Shown piece after piece: positions 18,014 through 26,500 of a stretch of 64,000 nt of DNA. The position numbers were made by a program, and so were the translations under genes. Position 1 is the stretch's first letter; each line of letters begins with the position of its first letter. The stretch comes from Marininema mesophilum. GTDB taxonomy: Bacteria; Bacillota; Bacilli; Thermoactinomycetales; DSM-45169. The stretch covers positions 1 to 64,000 of the forward strand of contig NZ_FNNQ01000010.1 of NCBI RefSeq assembly GCF_900106775.1, given 5' to 3'. The notes under the pieces are model-generated. The model saw only the letters and a list, made by a program, of their open reading frames with translations, searched no databases and was not told the origin of the DNA.

Positions 18014-18928
18014 TTGTCTACTTTACTTCCATCCTATTCAGAAATATCGGAGCATAAATCGTTTGGTGTAGGGTATTCATTTGGGACATTTGGTGAATTA
18101 CTGCAGGGTGTGTTAGAGGACGGCTCAGACTTTCTGGTTACATTTCCGATTTCTAGATATTCAAAGGCGACTTTTACGACCACAGAAGACAAAGAGGATA
18201 TTGAAGTATTTCCTCCCTATAAGACAAAATCACTGTTACTAACAAAACGTCTATTTGCCTATTTCAACATTAGTGCGGGAGGAGTTCTGAGGATAGAGAG
18301 TGAGCTTCCGGAAGGAAAAGGACTAGCTAGCTCCTCAGCGGATTTAGTAGCCACAGCGCGCGCAATCGAACAATGTATGAATATCAAAATCAGTAATCCT
18401 TTACTTGAACAGTTTATGGCTGAAATAGAGCCGTCTGATGGTGTGATGTATTCAGGCATTGTCTCTTTCTATCATCGTAAAGTTCAATTACACCGCTTTT
18501 TGGGAGGTATTCCTACGGTTACTATTTTGGGGATAGATGAAGGTGGGGAAATAGATACTGTCAAATATAATCAACTCCCTAAGGTTTATCCATTGGAAGT
18601 GAAAAAAGAGTATACACGCCTCTATTACCAGGTTGAAGATGCGATTGAAAAGAATGATTTAAATATGATTGGAAGAGTTGCGACGCAAAGTGCAATTTTA
18701 AATCAATGTATTAATCCTAAGAGAAATTTGGAGTATATAATTGAATTGTCTAGGGTTCACAATTGTCTAGGCGTTGTTGTAGCACATAGTGGCACTTGTA
18801 TGGGGCTGCTTCTATCTCAAAAGGATCCTTTTTATCAAGAAAAATACGACCAGGTTTATAATGCACTATCGAAATGTAGTAAAGAAATTATCGTTTCCCA
18901 TTCATTAAGTTTTGAATCGGATGTGTAA
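18014..18928 (+). CDS. GHMP-family kinase, PduX-like L-threonine kinase (304 aa)
   Basis: Small-molecule kinase. The N-terminal FGTFGELLQG motif is characteristic of PduX-type threonine kinases, and the GHMP phosphate loop PEGKGLASSSAD lies near residues 97-108. A C-terminal GHMP segment includes VVVAHSGTCMGLLL (about 256-269). PduX normally makes O-phosphothreonine for cobalamin, but no cobalamin genes are here. The adjacent beta-replacement enzyme and lyase suggest that O-phosphothreonine is activated for amine substitution to 2,3-diaminobutyrate. The start is TTG at 18014 with GAGGAG 7 bases upstream, 18 bp after the lyase gene. Serine or allo-threonine are alternative substrates. Confidence 0.85.
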   Translation: MSTLLPSYSEISEHKSFGVGYSFGTFGELLQGVLEDGSDFLVTFPISRYSKATFTTTEDKEDIEVFPPYKTKSLLLTKRLFAYFNISAGGVLRIESELPEGKGLASSSADLVATARAIEQCMNIKISNPLLEQFMAEIEPSDGVMYSGIVSFYHRKVQLHRFLGGIPTVTILGIDEGGEIDTVKYNQLPKVYPLEVKKEYTRLYYQVEDAIEKNDLNMIGRVATQSAILNQCINPKRNLEYIIELSRVHNCLGVVVAHSGTCMGLLLSQKDPFYQEKYDQVYNALSKCSKEIIVSHSLSFESDV

Positions 18929-19015
18929 TTATCCCTAAATAGATAACGAAATTATGATCAGTTAGATGGGGAAATCGTGCAAATAGACACTATTGGTTTG
19001 AATAGGGGATAGCTT

Positions 19016-20086
19016 ATGTTAAACGATAGAATTATTGATAGCATTGGTAACACCCCATTAATCCACCTGGCCTTGAATAAACATTCTAAGGCCAATGGAT
19101 TCGCTAAGCTAGAAATGATGAACCCGTTTGGTATGAAGGACCGGGTGGCAAAGCGTACGATCTTACGGGCGAAAGAATCAGGTGTCTTAAAAGATGGAAT
19201 GCCAATCGTAGAAAGTTCCTCTGGGACATTGGCTTTAGGTGTAACATTAGTAGGAACGTATTTGGGGCACGAGGTTCATATTGTAACAGATCCAAGAATT
19301 GATTTATTAACTTTAACCAAACTACAAGCTTTAGGGGCTCATGTCCATATCGTCGAACACATGTCAAAGGGCGGATGGCAGAGTGCACGACTCGAATATT
19401 TATTTCAATTCTTAAAGGAGAACCCCGATGCTTTTTGGTTAAGACAATATGAAAATCCAGAAAATCCAGCCTCGTACATAGAGTTGGCACAGGAGCTCAT
19501 CACAGATCTTGAAAGAGTAGATGTCTTAGTAGGGGCTGTTGGTAGCGGGGGCTCACTGGGGGGAACCGCCAGAGAGTTGAAGAAATACTTCCCTAACCTG
19601 AAAGTGTTAGCAGTGGACGCTGTAGGGAGTGCTATTTTTAATCAAGAAGATTATCCGAAACGTTTACAAGGGGGGTTAGGAAATAGCCTGATTCCCTCTA
19701 ATGTGGACTTTGAAGTAATTGATGAGGTTCATTGGCTAAATGATTCTGAGGCCTTTGGTTGGACATTAGAGTTAGCTCGTAATGAAAAGTTATTTACTGG
19801 AAACAGCTCTGGTTCTGTATACGCTGTTATGCGTTGGCTTGGGGATCAATTACCAAACGGAACGAATGTCGTGGGGATATTTCCAGATCGAGGAGATCGA
19901 TATATTCAGACCCTTTTCAATGGAGACTATCGTGAAAAGCAAGGTTTAGTACCAGTAGATGTATCAGCTAAACCTATAAAAGTACAATATAGAACCCATG
20001 TAAAGAGCTGGTCCTATTCAACTCTTGAAAAAGATCAGGTTTTATCTGGAGTTTATCAAGAAGAGGGTTGTGAATTTGGGGAATAA
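19016..20086 (+). CDS. cysteine-synthase-like PLP enzyme (SbnA-like, 356 aa)
   Basis: Fold-type II PLP enzyme. The Schiff-base lysine is in NPFGMKDR (about K42), the substrate loop is ESSSGT (about 66-71), and the PLP-phosphate loop is GSGGSLGGT (about 176-184). It resembles SbnA-type enzymes, which replace the phosphate of O-phosphoserine with an amino acid amine, more than housekeeping CysK. With the kinase and the lyase on either side, the likely reaction is O-phosphothreonine plus Asp giving an N-linked intermediate. No SbnB-like oxidative partner is present; the lyase would take that role. A ribosome site AGGGGAT precedes ATG 19016. The next gene starts two bases after its stop. Confidence 0.87.
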   Translation: MLNDRIIDSIGNTPLIHLALNKHSKANGFAKLEMMNPFGMKDRVAKRTILRAKESGVLKDGMPIVESSSGTLALGVTLVGTYLGHEVHIVTDPRIDLLTLTKLQALGAHVHIVEHMSKGGWQSARLEYLFQFLKENPDAFWLRQYENPENPASYIELAQELITDLERVDVLVGAVGSGGSLGGTARELKKYFPNLKVLAVDAVGSAIFNQEDYPKRLQGGLGNSLIPSNVDFEVIDEVHWLNDSEAFGWTLELARNEKLFTGNSSGSVYAVMRWLGDQLPNGTNVVGIFPDRGDRYIQTLFNGDYREKQGLVPVDVSAKPIKVQYRTHVKSWSYSTLEKDQVLSGVYQEEGCEFGE

Positions 20087-20087
20087 T

Positions 20088-21302
20088 ATGATTCTTTTTA
20101 TTGAGTCGAATACTACCGGTTCAGGAATGAAAGCATTAAAGAGGACCAAAGAAATGGGATTTTATCCAGTATTCTTAACAAATGATCCAACCCGGTACCA
20201 AGGGCTTAGTCATATAGACTGTTTGGTTGTAGAATGTGATACCAATTCCGTAAGGCGAGTACAAAAAAAGATAGATCGATTTTTTCAGACAGACCACATC
20301 ATTGGGATCACGACCACCAGCGATTTTTACTTAGAAATTGTAGCTGAGCTTCAACAAGTTTATCAACTACAGGGAAATTCACCTAAGACTATTCGTACTT
20401 GTCGACATAAAGGTTTATCTCGAATGGCATTGGACCAACATCAAGTTTTGCAACCTAAGTTCTGGATTGTTAATTCTAAAATTGAATTACAAAAGATATC
20501 CACTTTGATTTCTTATCCTGTTGTAGTAAAACCGGTTGATGATAGTGGATCCAATGGTGTTAAACTGTGTCATGACATAGTTGAGGTAATCACACACACA
20601 CAAGAACTCTTAGGTGTTCACATAAATGTACGAGGCCAATCCACTGAGCAATCTGTATTAATTGAAGAATATGTAGATGCTCCTGAATTTAGTGTAGAAA
20701 TGTTTTCTGATAAAGGCGATATCCATTTTATAGGAATCACTCAAAAAGAAATTATCGGCAATCCATACTTTGTGGAAGCAGGACACATCTTTCCTGCACC
20801 ATTGTCCGGGGAACAAATACTAAATATAAAAAACACAGTGATCAAAGCATTACAAGCGGTCCAGCATAGGTTTGGTCCCAGTCATACTGAAGTGAAATGG
20901 ACTCCCCAAGGGGCATCCGTTATAGAGATTAATGCACGATTAGCTGGTGGGATGATTCCTGAGCTGATTCGTATTTCTACTGGAGTCGATTTATTGGATC
21001 AACAAATCCGGATGGTATCTGGAAGTTCTTTTCATATATCGGAGTCCAAAAGGAAAGTATCAGGAATACGGTTTTTAACCACTAATACTTCCGGTGTTTT
21101 TAATGGCTTTGATGGAGTGGAGAAAGCTAGGGAAATATCAGGTATCGAACAGATTGTTATAACTGCACAAAAAGGAAAAAAAATTCGTCCTCCACAAAAT
21201 GCCTATGATCGTCTAGGGTATATTGTTGCCAAAGGAAGTTCTAGTATAGAAGTTAAGAAAAAGATGGATGAGGCTCTTTCGAAAATTAGGACAAAAATAT
21301 AG
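20088..21302 (+). CDS. ATP-grasp carboxylate-amine ligase (404 aa)
   Basis: ATP-grasp enzyme. Nucleotide- and Mg-binding features include VVVKPVDDSGSNGV (about residues 145-158), VLIEEYVDAPEFSVE (about 190-205), and EINARLAGGMIPEL (about 280-293) with the acid/Asn Mg ligands. Such enzymes couple ATP to amide or peptide bond formation through an acyl phosphate. The acyl and amine substrates are not evident. It could attach a cap or an amino acid to the diamino acid, or modify the peptide. I chose ATG 20088, two bases after the preceding stop with GGGGA just upstream, over an upstream in-frame TTG at 20025 inside the neighbouring gene. Confidence 0.83.
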   Translation: MILFIESNTTGSGMKALKRTKEMGFYPVFLTNDPTRYQGLSHIDCLVVECDTNSVRRVQKKIDRFFQTDHIIGITTTSDFYLEIVAELQQVYQLQGNSPKTIRTCRHKGLSRMALDQHQVLQPKFWIVNSKIELQKISTLISYPVVVKPVDDSGSNGVKLCHDIVEVITHTQELLGVHINVRGQSTEQSVLIEEYVDAPEFSVEMFSDKGDIHFIGITQKEIIGNPYFVEAGHIFPAPLSGEQILNIKNTVIKALQAVQHRFGPSHTEVKWTPQGASVIEINARLAGGMIPELIRISTGVDLLDQQIRMVSGSSFHISESKRKVSGIRFLTTNTSGVFNGFDGVEKAREISGIEQIVITAQKGKKIRPPQNAYDRLGYIVAKGSSSIEVKKKMDEALSKIRTKI

Positions 21303-21320
21303 TAGGAGGTAAAGTGGTTT

Positions 21321-22358
21321 ATGATTGAATTAAGAAGTGATACGTTTACACTTCCGACGGAAAAAATGCTACAAGCTATGGTGAAAACTCCACTTGGGGA
21401 TGATGTGTATGGAGAAGATCCAACGATTAACCAATTAGAAGAACAGGTAGCTGAAATGTTTAATAAAGAAGCTGCTTGCTTTTTACCTAGTGGAACCATG
21501 GCGAACTTAACATCTATCTTGGCTCATTGCCCTAGAGGTTCTAAGGTTTTAGTTGGAAATGAATCAGATATATTTATATATGAAGCGGGTGGAGCTTCGG
21601 TATGTGGTGGAGTTATCTATGAACCGATCCCCACACAGTCTGATGGCAGACTATTGCTGGAGGATTTGGAGAAAGTTTTTGATTTTGACCCAGAAGACCC
21701 GCAATTTGCACTTCCATCCTTAATTTGTTTGGAGAATACGCACAATCGTTGTGGGGGGAGAGTATTACCTTTTGAATATCTTAATTCCGTAAGGCGATTT
21801 GCGAATGAAAGATCTCTTCCCATCCATATGGATGGAGCAAGAATTTTCAATGCCTCCGTTGCATTGAAATGTCCTGTATCAGAGATTGCGAAGTATGCGG
21901 ATTCCATTCAATTTTGCCTATCAAAGGGGTTATCTGCTCCAATTGGTTCTATGGTGGTAGGGAGTCGCAAATTTATCAAAGATGTTCGGCGGTGGCGCAA
22001 ATTGTTGGGAGGAGGAATGAGACAAGCAGGTGTATTAGCAGCTGCTGGAATTATTTCAGTGAACAATATGGTTGATCGGTTAGAAGAAGATCATAAGCGT
22101 GCGCGTCAATTTGCAGAAGGATTGTTACTTATTACTGGGATTGAATTGGATTTGAAACAAGTGGAGACAAACATTGTGTTTTTTCGGGTGACTGATCCTC
22201 AATTTACACCGGAAAAATTTATAGAAAAGTTAAAAGCGAATGGAATTGCAATAGAGACCTTAGGCCATGGTAGAATTCGCGCTGTTTTTCATCGTGGGGT
22301 GACTGGGAAAGAGGTAGACGAGGTACTCGATGTGATACAAAAAATAATGGACAAGTAG
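21321..22358 (+). CDS. low-specificity L-threonine aldolase-like PLP enzyme (345 aa)
   Basis: Fold-type I PLP enzyme of the beta-eliminating lyase/threonine aldolase family. Features are the N-terminal LRSDTFTLPT, the PLP-stacking region SGTMANLTSI, HMDGARIFNA with the PLP Asp (about D173), and the Schiff-base Lys in FCLSKGLSAPIGS (about K199). Threonine aldolases interconvert threonine or allo-threonine with glycine and acetaldehyde. In this cluster it may supply a particular threonine isomer for the kinase or for the Thr module, or cleave a related beta-hydroxy amino acid. GGAGG stands upstream. It is the last gene of this run, followed by a terminator at 22505. Confidence 0.88.
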   Translation: MIELRSDTFTLPTEKMLQAMVKTPLGDDVYGEDPTINQLEEQVAEMFNKEAACFLPSGTMANLTSILAHCPRGSKVLVGNESDIFIYEAGGASVCGGVIYEPIPTQSDGRLLLEDLEKVFDFDPEDPQFALPSLICLENTHNRCGGRVLPFEYLNSVRRFANERSLPIHMDGARIFNASVALKCPVSEIAKYADSIQFCLSKGLSAPIGSMVVGSRKFIKDVRRWRKLLGGGMRQAGVLAAAGIISVNNMVDRLEEDHKRARQFAEGLLLITGIELDLKQVETNIVFFRVTDPQFTPEKFIEKLKANGIAIETLGHGRIRAVFHRGVTGKEVDEVLDVIQKIMDK

Positions 22359-22414
22359 GTAGAGTATTATGATCTATAATCAGGAGCAGACACATCTGAA
22401 AGGAGAATAACTAA

Positions 22415-22522
22415 GATGCGAATCTAGAATTGCTGTCATCTGATGGACAGATTACAATCTCTACGGATGAAACGAAGGAAGTGTTGAGCTATACGCACGG
22501 CTGCAAATCCCCCTATTTATAG
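22415..22522 (+). pseudogene. short open stretch with ribosome site, frame broken near start
   Basis: AAAGGAG is followed by ATG at 22416 that runs into TAG after three codons. In the next frame an open stretch of 35 codons (22415-22519) ends with ...SYTHGCKSPYL, directly over the terminator stem. A single-base change would join start and frame. It may be a decayed small peptide gene or chance. I do not recognise it. Confidence 0.25.
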
Positions 22523-22541
22523 AAATAGAAGGGGATTTTTA
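22505..22541 (+). terminator. terminator after the aldolase gene
   Basis: AAATCCCC-CTATTT pairs with AAATAG-AA-GGGGATTT and runs into a T-stretch. It ends the lyase-kinase-synthase-ligase-aldolase unit. Confidence 0.85.
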
Positions 22542-22612
22542 GTCGTGTTTATATATCGATATAATATTTTTATGATTTATATAAATTTAAGCAATATAGG
22601 ACTTTATGATTA

Positions 22613-22641
22613 TTGCCCAGAATAAAACAATATGATATACT
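22613..22641 (+). promoter_or_regulatory. promoter of the LuxR-type regulator
   Basis: TTGCCC (22613-22618) and TATACT (22636-22641) are separated by exactly 17 bases in AT-rich DNA. It lies about 100 bases before the regulator gene and after the upstream terminator, so the regulator has its own transcription unit. Confidence 0.65.
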
Positions 22642-22741
22642 CATTTTGCAAAATACTTTCATAATATGTATACATTAATGTCATTTTTTTACTTAAATTA
22701 ATAATAATAAAATAATCTGCCTGAAGCGATCAAGGGGGATA

Positions 22742-23071
22742 ATGAGTATGGGTAAATTAGATTTCAAATTAATTGAAAACAATGAATTACATTTATGTAA
22801 GATTTGTAAAAAGGATTCTACTTCATTTCAATCCTTGAAATCTAGTACTTGCCTATGTTTTACCCTCACAAATATGGAAAAAAAAGTAGCGAGAGAGCTT
22901 ATTAAAGACAAAAGCAATCAGGAGATTGCTGATACGCTCTATATTAGTAAACGTACAGTAGAGTCACATATTACTTCAGCAATTCAAAAACTAAGAGTCA
23001 AATCACGAGTAGGATTAGCTGTTAAAACGACAGAATTACTTATGTTAAATAATGAATATAAAACAAGTTAA
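22742..23071 (+). CDS. small LuxR/GerE-type regulator with Cys-rich N-terminus (109 aa)
   Basis: The C-terminal ~60 residues form a GerE/LuxR helix-turn-helix: LTNMEKKVARELI, NQEIADTLYISKRTVESHI and the recognition-helix extension AIQKLRVKSRVGLA. There is no receiver or autoinducer domain. Instead the N-terminal ~45 residues hold C-X2-C-X14-C-X-C, which could bind zinc, iron or another metal, or sense redox. It is encoded between the amino-acid genes and the largest synthetase, so it is the likely pathway regulator. ATG 22742 and ATG 22748 are both possible; the second has better spacing from the AGGGGG site. Confidence 0.85.
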   Translation: MSMGKLDFKLIENNELHLCKICKKDSTSFQSLKSSTCLCFTLTNMEKKVARELIKDKSNQEIADTLYISKRTVESHITSAIQKLRVKSRVGLAVKTTELLMLNNEYKTS

Positions 23072-23512
23072 ACAGGGTAGCGCAATGAAAAGTACAATTG
23101 AAAATATGAATAAAATATTCCTTTTCAACAGGGTTTTAATAGTATTATTTTAGATGATTATAGATACACCCTAGTTTAGGGCAGTCTCTCGTTAATTGGG
23201 GGAGTGCTACATCCGATTTAGTGTGTAGGGACTTTGATCGAAGCCTCATCCTTTGCGGGAATCACTGATGTGTATTTGATAAGTTTGTTTTAATATTTAT
23301 CTGCGACATATAATTAGCCACAGATGTGTTGATTATCCAAAAAGCAGAAGTGCATTTCTGACATATTAGCTTGAAAGGAAGAAGTGGGAAGCCATATTTG
23401 CTGAATAGAGAATTCTTTCTATCGTATCTAACTACACAAAAACAAACTATGTTACTAGGAATAATTTATTGAAATCTATAATTCATTCATTTCATATATA
23501 CTCCAGGGAGGG
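23072..23512 (+). other. 441-bp non-coding leader before the large synthetase
   Basis: No credible gene. Two adjacent stem-loops can be drawn: GCAGTCTCTC with GGGGGAGTGC (one mismatch, about 23184-23210), and CTACAT with GTGTAG (about 23210-23231). They resemble a structured mRNA leader, but I match them to no known riboswitch, and I see no T-box signature or following T-run. A promoter in this stretch could not be chosen with confidence. Confidence 0.4.
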
Positions 23513-23518
23513 TTGACT

Positions 23519-26500
23519 TTGCCTGAAAAAACTTTTGTGAAGGCAAATCCGTTGTCGGAAGGGCAAAAAGCCATATTTTCTCATCATTATTTGTATCCTG
23601 AAAGTTCTCTCTATTGTGAGCGGTTTGCATGGCGTCTTCGTAGTCCAATTGAAGTTTCAAAGTTTAAGCAGGCCTTAATTGAAGTAACAAAAAGGCATGA
23701 TATTTATCGATCTATTTTTATTATGGAGAAAGAGCCTGTACAGAAGGTTTACAGTGAACCTATCTTAGATTTTGAACTGGTTAATATGGAAAATAGTAAT
23801 GATTCTTATATAAAACAATATATTCATGAGGAAACACATAGACCTTTTCAATTAGAGGAAGGACCTGTCTTCAGAACTAGATTACTTCAGCTATCTAATG
23901 ATGAATATATATTACTTTATATTATTCATCATATATCTACAGATGGCTGGACCTTTTCCATTACATTAGATGAATTGGGGTTATTTTATAAATATTTATG
24001 TGAAGAAAAAACGGTTGATCTAGATCCAATACAACTTGAATATTCGGACTTCGTAGATCAACAAAAGGAAATGTTTTCAGGTAAAGAAGGAGAGAAATCT
24101 AGGCTTTTTTGGAAAGATAAGCTCTTAGGTGAACTTCCAGTTTTAGATATACCGGCAGATCATGGTCGACCTCATACCCCTTCATATAAAGGGAGTTTAC
24201 TTCCTTTTAAAATTAATAGGAAAATAATTGATAGAGTAAAAGAATTTTCCGAAAAAGAAGATTCCACACTTTATATCAGTTTATTTTCTCTGTATGCTGC
24301 TTTTCTACATCGCTATTCTGGACAGAATGAGTTTATTATAGGTACTCCCGTTTCTGGTAGGAGTAATAAAAAATTCTCTTCTACTGCAGGTTATTTTGTC
24401 AACCTTCTTCCTATCGGTGTTCAAGTTTCAAAAGAGGATACTTTTATAGATGTTTATCAGGCTGTGCGAGAAGAGGTATATAGTTGTATTAAACATCGTG
24501 ACTATCCTTTTCCATTGATGATTCAAGATCTAGAGGCAAATTTGCATTCTAGTTATTCACCTGTTTTTCAAACTTCCTTTGTTTTTCAAAGAGCTGTTAG
24601 GCAAAAAGAAGCTATTTTACTTGGAAGTGCAACAAATACATTGGATCTCCATGGACTAATAATGGAACCATTATATATAGAAAAAAATATATCGAAGTTT
24701 GATTTGACTTTGTTTGCTGAAGAAGAAATAGATGGTAGCATGTGTTTAAATTTTGAATATAATACTGATATTTTTGAATCGAGTACAATCTCTAGGTTTG
24801 CGAGTCACTTTGTGAATTTTATTACTTCGGCTATTGATAATCCAAACGTTCAACTTTCCGAAGTTTGTTTACTAGATAAATCTGAACAAAAACAACTGTT
24901 GGTGGATTGGAATGACACGACAGTAGCATATCCTCAAGCCCTGACGATTCATGAGCTATTTGAAGGACAAGCCATGAATTGTCCAGAAGCCACTGCTGTG
25001 GTATATGAAGATCAACAGCTTACCTACCGCAAATTAAACGAACGTGCCAACCAGCTGGCGCACTACCTTCAGAAGCAAGGTGTAGGAGCCGAATCACTGG
25101 TGGGAATTTGTATGGATCGATCACCAGATATGATTGTGGGGTTACTCGGAATCTTAAAAGCCGGGGGAGCCTATGTACCGCTTGATCCGAATTACCCAGA
25201 GAAAAGGCTGCAATATATCTTAGAGGATGCTGGTATCCAGATACTTGTCACCCAAGCACACTTACAAGAGCAAGAAGAGTTACGGAAGACAGTTAATACC
25301 ATTTATTTGGATCAGGATCAAGAGTGTATTGCACGAGAAAGTATTCTTTCTCCTAAGGTGGAAGTGACTGCTCAGAATTTAGCTTATGTCATCTACACCT
25401 CAGGTTCCACGGGAATTCCGAAGGGTAATTTGACTACCCATCAGAATGTCGTAAAGACTATCTGTAATAACGGTTATCTAGAAGTGGATGATCAGGATCG
25501 TGTACTACAGCTCTCTAATTACGCTTTTGATGGTTCGATATTTGATATCTATACAGCTTTATTCAACGGAGCTACCTTGGTTCTTGTGTCGCATGACGTT
25601 GTGCTGAATACAAAAGAGCTATTAAATACCATTCGAAATGAAAAAATTACGATTTCGTTTATGACAACGGCTTTATTTAATACATTAGTAGATCTAGATC
25701 TCTCTGGTTTGCAAGGAATTAGAAAAATCTTATTTGGTGGAGAAAGAGTATCGAATAAACATGTAGAGCAAGCTTTAGACTTTTTAGGAGAACATCGGAT
25801 TATCCATGTATATGGACCTACAGAAACAACTGTATTTGCTACACGGTACTCTATTGATCATCGTGTTAAAGATATGGGTGTTGTGCCAATTGGAAAGCCG
25901 ATAAACAATACGGAAGTATATATACTCGATCAAAATCGTCAACCTGTTCCGATTGGCGTACCTGGGGAGTTATATATTGGTGGAGATGGGGTTGCACGTG
26001 GTTATCTAAATCGCCCAGATTTAACAGCAGATCGTTTCATTGCCCATCCGTTTATGCCGGGAGAGCGGTTGTATCAAACGGGGGATTTGGTCAAATACTT
26101 GCCTGATGGAAATATAGATTTCTTAGATAGAATAGACAATCAGGTCAAGATTCGTGGTTTTCGGATTGAACTCGGAGAAATCGAAGGGGCTTTAAATGAG
26201 ATTCCTTCGATCAAAGAAGCGGTTGTGTTGGTACAGGAATATGATCGCGGGGATAAACGGTTAGTCGCTTATGTCGTGGGAGAAGGAAGCGTTGCGGAAT
26301 GGAAAGCCCATCTCAAAGAGCAACTGCCCAGTTACATGATGCCGGCTTCCTTTGTCGTGATGAAAGCGTTCCCACTCACCCCGAATGGAAAAATTGACCG
26401 AAAAGCCTTGCCGACTCCAGACACCAGGCAAGGGGGGGATCAGTATATCGCCCCACGGACTCCCCTAGAAGAACTGGTGGTTTCGGTATGGGAACAGGTG

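Noticed and set aside
23180..23290. Minus-strand translation around here gives SVIPAKDEASIKVPTH followed by a stop and IGCSTPPINERLP, which looks protein-like
   Set aside because: Stops interrupt it and I could not tie it to a transposase or other family; it may be a relic but the evidence is too thin.
23072..23512. Possible T-box or other amino-acid riboswitch before the large synthetase
   Set aside because: No T-box sequence, specifier loop or terminator/antiterminator pair could be found; only generic stems.
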